Origin: Pararhodospirillum photometricum DSM 122
GTDB lineage: Bacteria > Pseudomonadota > Alphaproteobacteria > Rhodospirillales > Rhodospirillaceae
Direction of reading: 5' to 3'
DNA: 59,935 bases
Assembly: GCF_000284415.1 (NCBI RefSeq)
Contig: NC_017059.1
Coordinates: 2,156,404 to 2,216,338 of the forward strand
Made by a program: the position numbers and the translations under genes. The stretch's first letter is position 1; each line of letters opens with the position of its first letter. The notes below the pieces were generated by a model. The model ran no database searches. It was not told where the DNA came from and saw nothing but the letters and a program-made list of their open reading frames with translations. Below, piece by piece: positions 18,678-26,258 of the stretch.

Positions 18678-19607
18678 ATGTCCAGCCCTCTCCCCGACGA
18701 TCCCGTCGCCTTGCCCGATGACCTGTCCTGGCCGCAAAAAGCCCGCGTGCTGTCCGAGGCTCTGCCTTACATGCACAAGTTCGCCGGCCAGACGATTGTT
18801 ATTAAGTACGGCGGCCATGCCATGGGCGACCCGGCGCTGGCCCGGATCTTCGCCCGCGACGTGGTGCTGCTGAAGCAGGTGGGCATGCACCCGGTGGTGG
18901 TGCACGGCGGCGGTCCGCAGATCGGGCGCATGCTCGATACCCTGCGCATCCAGAGCACCTTCATCGACGGCCTGCGGGTGACCGACGCCGCGACCGTGGA
19001 CGTGGTCGAGATGGTCCTAGCCGGCTCGATCAATAAGGCCATCGTCACCAACATCAATCAAGCCGGCGGCTTTGCCGTGGGCCTGTCGGGCAAGGACGGC
19101 CGCTTGATCCAAGCGCGCAAGCTCACCCGCTCGGTGCGTGACCCCGATTCCAGCATCGAGCGCCAGCTGGATCTGGGCTTTGTCGGCGAGCCGATGGCGG
19201 TCAACCCCCATGTGCTAGAGCAATTCCGCCAGTCCGATATTATTCCGGTCATCGCCCCCATCGGCATTGGCGAGCGCGGCGAGACGTACAATATCAATGC
19301 GGACACGGCGGCCGGCGCCATCGCCGCCGAGCTCAAGGCGTCGCACCTTCTGATGCTCACCGACGTGGCCGGCGTGCTGGATGGCGACAAAAAGCTGATC
19401 CAAGATCTGTCGATCGAACGGGCCCGCCTGCTGATGGCCGATGGCACCATCAAGGGCGGCATGATCCCCAAGGTCGAGACCTGCATCGCGACGGTCGAAG
19501 CCGGGGTCAACGCCTCGGTGATCGTCGATGGCCGGGTGCCCCACGCCGTGCTGCTGGAAATCTTCACGCCCCAGGGGGCCGGCACCTTGATCCGGGCGGT
19601 TCCCTGA
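18678..19607 (+). CDS. argB: Acetylglutamate kinase
   Basis: Phosphorylates N-acetyl-L-glutamate in arginine synthesis. The 309-residue sequence shows the amino-acid-kinase glycine loops [10 protein letters not shown] (residues 34-43) and [14 protein letters not shown], the substrate region [11 protein letters not shown] and [17 protein letters not shown] for nucleotide binding. It ends in the typical [10 protein letters not shown] and [19 protein letters not shown] stands nine bases before the ATG. The N-terminal helix and length are those of the hexameric, arginine-inhibited class, so feedback control by arginine is likely. Confidence 0.97.
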   Translation: MSSPLPDDPVALPDDLSWPQKARVLSEALPYMHKFAGQTIVIKYGGHAMGDPALARIFARDVVLLKQVGMHPVVVHGGGPQIGRMLDTLRIQSTFIDGLRVTDAATVDVVEMVLAGSINKAIVTNINQAGGFAVGLSGKDGRLIQARKLTRSVRDPDSSIERQLDLGFVGEPMAVNPHVLEQFRQSDIIPVIAPIGIGERGETYNINADTAAGAIAAELKASHLLMLTDVAGVLDGDKKLIQDLSIERARLLMADGTIKGGMIPKVETCIATVEAGVNASVIVDGRVPHAVLLEIFTPQGAGTLIRAVP

Positions 19608-19633
19608 CGCGGGGCCGCCGCAAGGGAAAAGGG

Positions 19634-19669
19634 AAAGGCTGGGGAGGCGGGGCCTCCCCAGACCCCTCG
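19634..19669 (-). repeat. Interspersed palindromic element, copy 4
   Basis: Near-perfect copy (AAGGCTGGGGAGGC, loop, GCCTCCCCAGACCCCTCG) between argB and the nucleotidase gene. Its orientation would terminate minus-strand transcripts, although both neighbours are on the plus strand. Confidence 0.8.
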
Positions 19670-19703
19670 ACCCGAGGGGCTTCGCTCAGACCAAGGAGAC
19701 ACC

Positions 19704-20375
19704 ATGGGGCGGACGTTTGACACCTGGGTCTTTGACCTCGACAACACCTTGTATCCGGCCAGCGTCGATCTGTTCACCCAGATCGACACGCGGATGAAGG
19801 CCTATATCAGCCGCACCCTCGACCTTGGACCCGACGAGGCCTTTCGGCTGCAAAAGCAGTATTACCACCAGTATGGCACCTCGCTGCGCGGCTTGATGCT
19901 GGAGCACGGAGTTGATCCCCAGGCTTTTCTCGCCGACGTGCATGCCATCGACCACTCGGTGCTGGCCCCCGACCCGGTGCTGCGCCGTGCCTTGGAGCGC
20001 TTGCCGGGGCGCAAGGTGGTGTTCACCAATGGCAGCGTCTTTCATGCCGACCGGGTGCTGTGCGCCCTGGGCTTGCGTGACCTGTTCGAGGCCATTTTCG
20101 ATATCGTGGCCTCCGACTACATCCCCAAACCCCACCCCGAGACCTATGCGCGGCTGATCGACCAGCTCGGCATCGACCCCGCCCGGGCGATCATGGTCGA
20201 GGACCTGGAAAAGAACCTCGCCCCCGCCCATGCCCTGGGCATGACCACCGTCTTGGTCCGCAATACGGTCCACTGGTCGTCCTGGGAAGGCCAGTCCACC
20301 ACCCCCGAAACCCTCCCCCACTGCCACCACGTCACCGACGACTTGGCCGCTTGGCTAACCGCCTGGGCCGACTAG
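19704..20375 (+). CDS. Pyrimidine 5'-nucleotidase-like HAD hydrolase
   Basis: A 223-residue HAD phosphatase of the SDT1/PhoE-like pyrimidine nucleotidase group. Motif I is FDLDNTLYPASVDLF, with the two Asp in DLD; motif II is FTNGSVFHADRVL; motif III/IV are KPHPETYARL and MVEDLEKNL. The cap is helical and small. Removal of phosphate from UMP/CMP or related phosphates is the family activity, but the substrate here cannot be read from sequence. The ATG follows AAGGAG at eight bases. It is flanked on both sides by palindromic elements and so probably forms its own transcript. Confidence 0.88.
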   Translation: MGRTFDTWVFDLDNTLYPASVDLFTQIDTRMKAYISRTLDLGPDEAFRLQKQYYHQYGTSLRGLMLEHGVDPQAFLADVHAIDHSVLAPDPVLRRALERLPGRKVVFTNGSVFHADRVLCALGLRDLFEAIFDIVASDYIPKPHPETYARLIDQLGIDPARAIMVEDLEKNLAPAHALGMTTVLVRNTVHWSSWEGQSTTPETLPHCHHVTDDLAAWLTAWAD

Positions 20376-20384
20376 GCTGTGAGT

Positions 20385-20420
20385 GAGGGGTCTGGGGAGG
20401 CCCCGCCTCCCCAGCCTTCC
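20385..20420 (+). terminator. Interspersed palindromic element, copy 5
   Basis: GAGGGGTCTGGGGAGGC stem with the complementary GCCTCCCCAGCCTT arm begins ten bases after the nucleotidase stop and is oriented as its terminator. Confidence 0.75.
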
Positions 20421-20422
20421 TG

Positions 20423-20614
20423 TTAGCCTTTTTCTTCAGGCTCATCGCGACGATGCCCGGCAAAAGCCCGGTCATCGCGCTCGCGCTCCTTGGTGGTCTG
20501 GACGCGCTCTGCCTTGGTGCGGCCAAACAAGGCCCGGTTGGCCTCGGCCTCGCGGTCGGCGGCGGTACGGGCTTGGGCCTTGCGGGCGCGGCGCAGGTTG
20601 ATGATCTCGGCCAT
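20423..20614 (-). CDS. DUF4169 family protein
   Basis: A 63-residue highly charged protein with the DUF4169 pattern: start MAEIINLRRARKAQAR, central ANRALFGRTKAER and a terminal GHRRDEPEEK. It is predicted to be a single helix or largely unstructured. No function is known for the family, which is widespread in alphaproteobacteria. It stands alone on the minus strand between two palindromic elements, and the stop lies three bases from copy 5. Confidence 0.88.
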   Translation of the reverse strand: MAEIINLRRARKAQARTAADREAEANRALFGRTKAERVQTTKERERDDRAFAGHRRDEPEEKG

Positions 20615-20652
20615 GATGTCTCCCTGGTTTGCTCGCGAGTGTGGTGAAAAAG

Positions 20653-20688
20653 AAGGCTGGGGGAGGCGAGGCCTCCCCAGACCCCTCG
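20653..20688 (-). repeat. Interspersed palindromic element, copy 6
   Basis: AAGGCTGGGGGAGGC and GCCTCCCCAGACCCCTCGG arms lie in the divergent gap between DUF4169 and the DsbA-like gene, so this copy does not follow a stop codon. Confidence 0.75.
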
Positions 20689-20761
20689 GACCTTGTGGGC
20701 CGCAGGGGGTTGCCGCACACTGCCGGCTGGTTTTTCCTCAAGATAAGGTGACTCGTCTGCC

Positions 20762-21505
20762 ATGCAGTCTTCCGTTCGCCTCGCCGGTGCCGTGTTGGCG
20801 GCCGCCGTGCTCTGGAGCGCCGCCGCCGGTGCCCAGTCCCCCCTCTCCCCCGAGCAGCAAGACGCGGTCAAGGCGCTGATCCGGGACACCCTGGTCAACG
20901 ATCCCACCTTGCTCAAGGACGCCGTCCAGGCCTTGCAAGACCGGGAACAGCGCGCCGAGATGGACCGCTCCTCTGCCGTGATCCGCGACCTGGGCAAGGC
21001 CCTGACCCACCCCGAGGGCCTGCCGGATCTGCTCAACGCCCAGGGCGATGTCACGGTGGTCGAGTTCTCCGATTACAATTGCGGCTACTGCAAGCGGGTG
21101 TTCCCCGATCTTTGGCAGACCCTCCAGGCCGATGGCAAGGTGCGCCTCGTGGTGCTGGAACTGCCGATCCTCGGCCCCGAGTCGGTGACCGCCGCCCGCG
21201 CCGCCTTGGCCGCCATTCCCCAAAACAAGTACGAGGTCCTGCACAAGGCCCTGATGGAGGCCAAGGGCAAGATGACCGAGGAGAGCGTCCTCCAGATCGC
21301 CAAGACCCAGGGCCTGGACGTGGACAAACTCAAAAAGGACATGAAGAGCCCGGCAGTGGACCTGCTGCTGGCCAACAGCTTCCAGATGGCCCAGTCCCTG
21401 GGCATCTCCGGCACGCCAGCCTTCGTGATCGGCTCCCATCTGGTGCCCGGCGCCCTGTCCCCCGAAGCCCTCAAAGAGTTCATCGCCTCCGCCCGCCAAA
21501 AATAA
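20762..21505 (+). CDS. DsbA/Com1-family periplasmic thiol oxidoreductase
   Basis: A 247-residue secreted thioredoxin-fold protein. The signal peptide is MQSSVRLAGAVLAAAVLWSA with cleavage likely after AAAGA. A helical N-terminal region (residues 30-85, LSPEQQDAVKALIRDTL) precedes the thioredoxin domain, which carries the active site CGYC in FSDYNCGYCKRVF near residues 100-112. The cis-proline loop is GISGTPAFVIG. The N-terminal helical extension resembles ScsC-type proteins that self-associate through it, so it may act as an isomerase or shuffling enzyme rather than a simple oxidant. Its last 26 bases overlap the end of cobQ on the other strand. Confidence 0.9.
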   Translation: MQSSVRLAGAVLAAAVLWSAAAGAQSPLSPEQQDAVKALIRDTLVNDPTLLKDAVQALQDREQRAEMDRSSAVIRDLGKALTHPEGLPDLLNAQGDVTVVEFSDYNCGYCKRVFPDLWQTLQADGKVRLVVLELPILGPESVTAARAALAAIPQNKYEVLHKALMEAKGKMTEESVLQIAKTQGLDVDKLKKDMKSPAVDLLLANSFQMAQSLGISGTPAFVIGSHLVPGALSPEALKEFIASARQK

Positions 21506-22994
21506 GGAACAGAGGGGTTTGGGGAGGCCCGCCTCCCCAACCTTCCTTTTTCCCCCTCACCCCCCCACCAAAGCCAAAAATCCGATCCATCCGCATCCCC
21601 CGCTCCACATGATCGGCCAAGGCCTCCAACGTCGCCTCGACCCGCCCCTCCCAGTCATGATGCTGCGCCCGCCGGCCGGGGCGGACCCAGCGCAGCAAAG
21701 CCGCGCGAAAATCATCGGCGGCCAGCAAGCCATGGACATACGTCCCCATCACCCGCCCCTCGGCCGAGCGCGCGCTGCCCTCGCCCAGCCAGGCCCGGGC
21801 GGTATCGGGCCCCTGGGTGCGCCCCAGGTGGATTTCATAGCCCGTCACCGGGCACCCCCAGAGGCGATCGCGCAGCCGCACCGGGCGCACGGTCTTGGGC
21901 CCCTCCAGCACCGTCTCGACCGCCAGCAGCCCCAGCCCCTCGGCCGCCTGCCGGGCCCCTTCAACCCCTTGAGGATCGGCCACCGAGCGCCCCAGCATTT
22001 GATAGCCGCCGCACAGCCCCAAGATCCGCCCCCCCGCCCGATGATGAGCCCGCAGATCCACATCCCAGCCCTGGGCGCGCAGGGCCTCTAGATCGGCCAG
22101 GGTCGCCTTGCTGCCGGCCAGCACGATCAAATCGGCATCGGCCGGCAGGGGGTATCCTGGTGGGATAAAGCGCAGGTGGACATCGGGCTCGGCCCGCAAC
22201 GGGTCGAGATCATCGAAGTTGGCCAGCCACGGCAGGCGCGGCACCACCACCTGAAGCGGATTGTCGGCGCCGCTGTCGGGACGCAAGCTGGCGCTGTCCT
22301 CGGCCGGCAGGGTGGCCGCCTGGGCAAACCACGGCACCGCCCCCAGCCCGGCCCACCCCGTTTGCGTGGCAATCAGCGCCAAGGCCTCCGGCGCCGCTCC
22401 GGTGGTTTTGTTGAGCACCACGCCGCGCACCCGGGCTTGCTCGGAAGCCGAGAGCAGGGCATGGGTGCCAATCGCCTGGGCCGCCGCGCCGCCCCGGCTG
22501 GCGTCCACCGCCAGAATCACCGGCACGTCGGCGGCCTCGGCAAAGCCCATGTTGGCGATATCCCCGGCCCTCAGGTTGGCCTCGGCCGGGCTGCCCGCCC
22601 CTTCCACCAGCACCACATCGGCCTCGGCCTGCATCCGGGCGAAGCTCTCCAGCACGGCGGGCAGCAAGGAGGGGGTCAGGCTGCGATACTGCCGCGCCGC
22701 GCTACTGCCCCACACCTGCCCTTGGACGATGATCTGGGCGCCGGTCTCGCTCTGGGGCTTGAGCAGCACCGGGTTCATGTGCACGCTGGGCGGCACACCG
22801 CACGCCCGGGCCTGAAGGGCCTGGGCCCGGCCGATTTCGCCGCCGTCGGGGGTGGCGGCCGCATTGTTGCTCATGTTCTGCGGCTTGAACGGCCGCACCC
22901 GCAGACCGCGCCGCGTCAAGGCCCGGGCCAGCCCGGCCACCAGCAAGGACTTGCCGACATCCGAGCCGGTGCCTTGCAGCATCAAGGCGCTCAC
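21480..22994 (-). CDS. cobQ: Cobyric acid synthase CobQ
   Basis: ATP- and glutamine-dependent amidation of adenosyl-cobyrinate a,c-diamide in B12 synthesis. The N-terminal dethiobiotin-synthetase-like ATPase domain has MLQGTGSDVGKSLLVAGLAR and KPQNMSNNA; the C-terminal class I amidotransferase-like domain has RILGLCGGYQMLG with the catalytic Cys and GYEIHLGRT. GTG 22992-22994 was chosen because it overlaps the upstream stop (GTGA) and aligns with the family start, giving 504 residues. Roughly the last 27 residues (from GGVRGKKEGWGGGPPQTP) are translated from a palindromic element and from antisense of the DsbA-like gene, so they are not native. Confidence 0.95.
   Translation of the reverse strand: MSALMLQGTGSDVGKSLLVAGLARALTRRGLRVRPFKPQNMSNNAAATPDGGEIGRAQALQARACGVPPSVHMNPVLLKPQSETGAQIIVQGQVWGSSAARQYRSLTPSLLPAVLESFARMQAEADVVLVEGAGSPAEANLRAGDIANMGFAEAADVPVILAVDASRGGAAAQAIGTHALLSASEQARVRGVVLNKTTGAAPEALALIATQTGWAGLGAVPWFAQAATLPAEDSASLRPDSGADNPLQVVVPRLPWLANFDDLDPLRAEPDVHLRFIPPGYPLPADADLIVLAGSKATLADLEALRAQGWDVDLRAHHRAGGRILGLCGGYQMLGRSVADPQGVEGARQAAEGLGLLAVETVLEGPKTVRPVRLRDRLWGCPVTGYEIHLGRTQGPDTARAWLGEGSARSAEGRVMGTYVHGLLAADDFRAALLRWVRPGRRAQHHDWEGRVEATLEALADHVERGMRMDRIFGFGGGVRGKKEGWGGGPPQTPLFLIFGGRRR
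21512..21553 (+). terminator. Interspersed palindromic element, copy 7
   Basis: GAGGGGTTTGGGGAGGC and GCCTCCCCAACCTTCCTTTTT follow the DsbA-like stop by a few bases and give a stem plus T-run for plus-strand termination. The paired T/A changes relative to the consensus keep the stem. It lies inside the cobQ frame on the other strand. Confidence 0.8.
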
Positions 22995-23932
22995 GGGAAC
23001 CCCGGCACGGCTTGGCGCAGCGCCGCCGCCCGGGGGGTCCGGGCCACGCCTTGCAGCACGATCGCCGCCGGGGTGGCGCCTCCGCCGTACACCGCCTCGT
23101 TCCACACCGGGCGCGGCTCGATCGCCGTTCCCTCCAGGCCGGCCCCGCCAAACAGGCCCACCGAATGGGAAAAGGCATAAATGTCCTGCCCCAGCGCCGT
23201 GGTGGTCGAGGCATCGGCCCCGCCGCCAATCAGGAAAAACGTAGCGCTGGCCGTGGCGCCGCCCTTGAAGCGGTCTTCCATGACGGCGCGCAAGCCGGCC
23301 TCGGTCATCAAGACCATGACGATCTCGTTGCTCTGCATGCCGATCTGAAAGCCAAACGACCCGGCCGTCAGCCGGTAGAACGCCGGGTCCGATAACGAGC
23401 CATCGGGCAGGCGGGCCATGAGAACCCCGTTGCCGTAGGCCGCCCCCAGGAAAAAGCCCGCCTTGTAAAAGGCCGGAACGATCAGCACACCGCGGGCCCG
23501 GCGCAGCAAGTCCTTGAGGGTGTCTTGAAAGCCGCTGTCGCGGGTCAGGCGTTCGATAGTGGCTTGTGCGGCACTCATCAGGGCCTGCGCTTCCTCCTGC
23601 GCGGCCGATGACAGGGGGGCGCCGGTTCCTGGGGCCTCGGTGGCACGCGGCGCCGCCGCTGGGGTGTCGGTCGAATAGGAGAAGCTGCCGCTGGTTGTTG
23701 CGCCGTCGCCGGCCGGCTCGGGGGTCAAGGGCGTCGGCGCCCGCCCCACTTCCCGCTCGGGCAGGGCCTCGGACGCCGGCGCCGGGGCGGTACCGAACTC
23801 CTGGCCATAGGCCGGGGATCCGCCCGACCCGACGAGGGGAATCGGTCCTTGGGACTGGCTCCATGCCCTCCCCCCCGGCAGGGCCAGCATCAGACCCAAC
23901 AGGAGGCGGCAGGAAAAAACGACCAATCGCAT
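22991..23932 (-). CDS. SYLF (YSC84-like) domain secreted protein
   Basis: A 313-residue protein with a signal peptide (MRLVVFSCRLLLGLMLALPG). A low-complexity Pro/Ala/Thr segment runs to about residue 110. The SYLF lipid-binding domain follows: RGVLIVPAFYKAGFFLGAAYG, then FGFQIGMQSNEIVMVLMTEAGLRA and ATASATFFLIGGGADAS, which are the regular hydrophobic repeats of the family. Bacterial SYLF proteins are envelope-associated and bind phospholipid; the precise role is unknown. The stop overlaps the cobQ start, so cobQ translation is probably coupled, an unusual pairing. The ATG was chosen at the signal peptide although the frame extends upstream. Confidence 0.87.
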   Translation of the reverse strand: MRLVVFSCRLLLGLMLALPGGRAWSQSQGPIPLVGSGGSPAYGQEFGTAPAPASEALPEREVGRAPTPLTPEPAGDGATTSGSFSYSTDTPAAAPRATEAPGTGAPLSSAAQEEAQALMSAAQATIERLTRDSGFQDTLKDLLRRARGVLIVPAFYKAGFFLGAAYGNGVLMARLPDGSLSDPAFYRLTAGSFGFQIGMQSNEIVMVLMTEAGLRAVMEDRFKGGATASATFFLIGGGADASTTTALGQDIYAFSHSVGLFGGAGLEGTAIEPRPVWNEAVYGGGATPAAIVLQGVARTPRAAALRQAVPGFP

Positions 23933-24034
23933 GGCTGACCTCTGCTCTCTTGCTGTCCACAGGCTTGCGTGGCTACAGTCGCCCGTCGCGGCACAGGGTG
24001 CAAGCGTCCCGCCAGGGACGAAGAGGATGAGACA

Positions 24035-24967
24035 ATGACAGCATTTCCGGGTCATGTGTTGTGTTTTGGTCTGGGCTACGCGGCCACCCGTCTGGCCCGA
24101 GGACTGTTGCGCGACGGCTGGCGGGTCAGCGGAACCTCGCGCTCGTCCGACATGCAAGCCGCCCGCGCCCAGGTCCTGCCCGGGGCGCGCCTGTGGCGGT
24201 TCGACGGCCAAGCGCCTCTGCCCGACGAGGCGTGGGACGGCGTCACCCATGTGTTGATCTCGGTGCCCCCCGACGCCCAGGGCGATCCCGTATTGCGTCA
24301 CCATGCCCATGCCCTGGTTAAGCAGCGCCCGGAATGGGTCGGCTATTTTTCCACCACCGGGGTCTATGGCGACACGGGTGGCGGCTGGGTCGATGAGGGC
24401 TCCCCGCCCCGTCCCACCCAGGAGCGCAGCCGCTGGCGCGTGGCCGCCGAGGAGGCGTGGCTTGATCTCTGGCGCGAGGCCGACGTGCCCGTTCATGTTC
24501 TGCGGCTGGCCGGCATCTATGGCCCGGGCCGTTCGGTTTTCGACCAGTTGCGCGCTGGCAGCGCCCGGCGCCTCACCCGCCCCGGCCACGTCTTTTCGCG
24601 CATCCACGTCGATGACATCGGCCTGATTGTGCGCGCGAGCATGGCTGATGGCGACCCCGGGGCGATTTACAATCTGTGCGACGACGAGCCTTGCGAGCCC
24701 TCCGAAGTGCTGGATTATGCCTGCCAACTCCTGGGCCGCCCGCTCCTGCCGGCCGAGCCCTTCGAGAGCGTGGCCCCCTCCTTGTCGCCCATGGCCCTGA
24801 GTTTCTGGGCCGATCATCGCCGGGTACAAAACGAACGCCTTTGGGATGACTTACGCCTGCGCTTGCTGTATCCCACGTTCCGTCAGGGGCTGGAGGCGAT
24901 CTTGCGCGAGGAAACCGGGGGGGTGCCGCCGGGGCCGCCGCCGCTGCGCACGCCAGAGTGTTTGTGA
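24035..24967 (+). CDS. SDR-family NAD-dependent epimerase/reductase (YeeZ-like)
   Basis: A 310-residue extended/atypical SDR. The N-terminal Rossmann motif is CFGLGYAATRLARGL, and the active-site region is YFSTTGVYGDTGGGWVDE followed by RLAGIYGPGRSVFDQL. A partial C-terminal domain (YNLCDDEPCEPSEVLDYACQLLG) is typical of YeeZ-like proteins. The ATG follows AAGAGGATGAG. Substrate is unknown. It lies upstream of an Rrf2 regulator with a separate promoter, and divergent from the SYLF gene across 102 bases. Confidence 0.82.
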   Translation: MTAFPGHVLCFGLGYAATRLARGLLRDGWRVSGTSRSSDMQAARAQVLPGARLWRFDGQAPLPDEAWDGVTHVLISVPPDAQGDPVLRHHAHALVKQRPEWVGYFSTTGVYGDTGGGWVDEGSPPRPTQERSRWRVAAEEAWLDLWREADVPVHVLRLAGIYGPGRSVFDQLRAGSARRLTRPGHVFSRIHVDDIGLIVRASMADGDPGAIYNLCDDEPCEPSEVLDYACQLLGRPLLPAEPFESVAPSLSPMALSFWADHRRVQNERLWDDLRLRLLYPTFRQGLEAILREETGGVPPGPPPLRTPECL

Positions 24968-24981
24968 CGCGCGGCTTTTGT

Positions 24982-25005
24982 CTATAATTGCTATTGACAT
25001 TATAG
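24982..25005 (+). promoter_or_regulatory. Promoter/operator with CTATAAT-N10-ATTATAG inverted repeat
   Basis: Perfect 7-base arms (24982-24988 and 24999-25005) embed a consensus -10 TATAAT at 24983-24988 and, in the spacer, TTGACA at 24994-24999. It is 44 bases before the Rrf2 start in a locally AT-rich patch. An autoregulatory operator is the natural reading. Confidence 0.6.
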
Positions 25006-25048
25006 GTAATTTGGGCCATGAAAGGGCTTCTTCTCCTGGGAAGCCCTC

Positions 25049-25495
25049 ATGCTCAGCAACAAAGCCAAATATGGCCTTAAGGCCCTGATGTACCTGGCCG
25101 ACAACGCGGCCCAAGGTCCCGTGCTCATCGCCGAGATCGCGGAAAAAGAAGAAATCTCCAAGAAATTTCTTGATGCCATTTTGCTGGAACTGCGCAACGC
25201 CGGGCTGGTTGGCAGCAAGAAGGGACGCGGTGGCGGATATTTTCTCGCCAAAAATCCCGATGAGATCATGATCGGCACCGTGATCCGCGTGCTGGATGGC
25301 CCGATCGCCCCCATCCCCTGCGCCAGCCGCACCGCCTTTCGCCCCTGCGACGACTGCGGCGACGTTCAGGCCTGCGCCATCCGCGCCCTGATGCTCGACG
25401 TGCGCGACGCCATGGCCGAGATCCTCGACAATACCACCTTGACCGGCCTCCTCGCCCGCCGCGGCGAAACGCACGACTTCGTTTATTATATCTAA
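25049..25495 (+). CDS. Rrf2-family regulator with three-cysteine cluster
   Basis: A 148-residue Rrf2 winged-helix regulator. It starts MLSNKAKYGLKALMYLAD with the recognition region KKFLDAILLELRNAGLVGS and the wing KGRGGGYFLAKN. Cysteines in PCASRTAF, RPCDDCGD and QACAIR (residues about 91-112) are spaced like the iron-sulfur ligands of IscR/NsrR-type members, so Fe-S or redox sensing is likely. The regulated genes are not known; an inverted repeat at its own promoter suggests autoregulation. It is not next to isc/suf genes, which argues against plain IscR. Confidence 0.9.
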   Translation: MLSNKAKYGLKALMYLADNAAQGPVLIAEIAEKEEISKKFLDAILLELRNAGLVGSKKGRGGGYFLAKNPDEIMIGTVIRVLDGPIAPIPCASRTAFRPCDDCGDVQACAIRALMLDVRDAMAEILDNTTLTGLLARRGETHDFVYYI

Positions 25496-25525
25496 GAAAT
25501 CCGCAACCGAGGAACGGCCGTCAGA

Positions 25526-26239
25526 TCAGGTGACGCGGGGGCGCTCCCCCTGCTCGCGCAACACGCTCATGGCTTGGTTTAACTGGCTCATCCGGTCGTG
25601 ATCGCCCAGTCCGCTGTCGGGGTGGAGGATGGTGGCGAGGTGGCGAAAGCGGCTGCGGACCTGCGCGGCGTCCGGCCACGACCCCGGGGCGAAGCCCATG
25701 ACATAGAGGGCGTCCTGGCGGGTGCCGACGCCGCCGGGCAAAGGGTCGCCGACCAGCAGCGGCACCATGCTGGCCAGTTTGTCCCGTTCGCGGCGCAGGA
25801 CCTCGACCTCGGTGCGCAGGAGTTCGATCTCGGCGACCAGGGCCGGGTCGGGCCGGGGCGGCGGGGGAGGGCGCTCCAAAGGGGCGCCATTGCCAACGGA
25901 GACCACGACATCGCCGGTAGCCAGGGCCAAGGCAATCGCCAGGGCTTGGCGCACGAACGGCACGGTGTAGCCGGTGGCCATGCGGACTTGGAGCCGAGGC
26001 TTGCGCCGCCAGGGGCGCCCGGCTGATGGCCCGGACTTGAGCACAACGATTTCCCGATCGCCAGGCGGCGGCTCCCCGGGATCGGGAAACGCCTCGATCT
26101 CGGGGGCCGGCACCACCAGCATGACCGAGCGGGCCAAGTCGGCCACGTTGACGCGACGCTGGTCGGCCAGGGCCAGGGCCGCGTCGCGAAAGGTCGAGGG
26201 GCAGGGAATCGTGTAGGAATGCTTGACCTCGGCTGCCAT
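25526..26239 (-). CDS. C-terminal J-domain protein
   Basis: A 237-residue soluble protein. The last 60 residues form a J-domain: ALYVMGFAPGSWPDAAQVRSRF, the HPD motif in LATILHPDSGLG, and NQAMSVLRE. The upstream part has an unidentified domain (HSYTIPCPSTFRDAALALADQ, VNVADLARSVMLVV) and a coiled coil near residues 140-170 (LLRTEVEVLRRERDKLASM). J-domains stimulate Hsp70 ATPase, so it should recruit DnaK to an unknown client. ATG 26237-26239 was chosen; the upstream extension overlaps the GGDEF-EAL gene, whose stop is 20 bases away. The two are probably one operon. Confidence 0.8.
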   Translation of the reverse strand: MAAEVKHSYTIPCPSTFRDAALALADQRRVNVADLARSVMLVVPAPEIEAFPDPGEPPPGDREIVVLKSGPSAGRPWRRKPRLQVRMATGYTVPFVRQALAIALALATGDVVVSVGNGAPLERPPPPPRPDPALVAEIELLRTEVEVLRRERDKLASMVPLLVGDPLPGGVGTRQDALYVMGFAPGSWPDAAQVRSRFRHLATILHPDSGLGDHDRMSQLNQAMSVLREQGERPRVT

Positions 26240-26258
26240 GGTCGTGCCGACACCCGCC

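Noticed and set aside
22995..23960. 826-residue version of CobQ
   Set aside because: The extra N-terminus is an out-of-frame reading of the SYLF gene; the GTG at 22994 matches the start of CobQ proteins.
23933..24829. 612-residue version of the SYLF protein
   Set aside because: The extension is antisense to the SDR gene and precedes an evident signal peptide.
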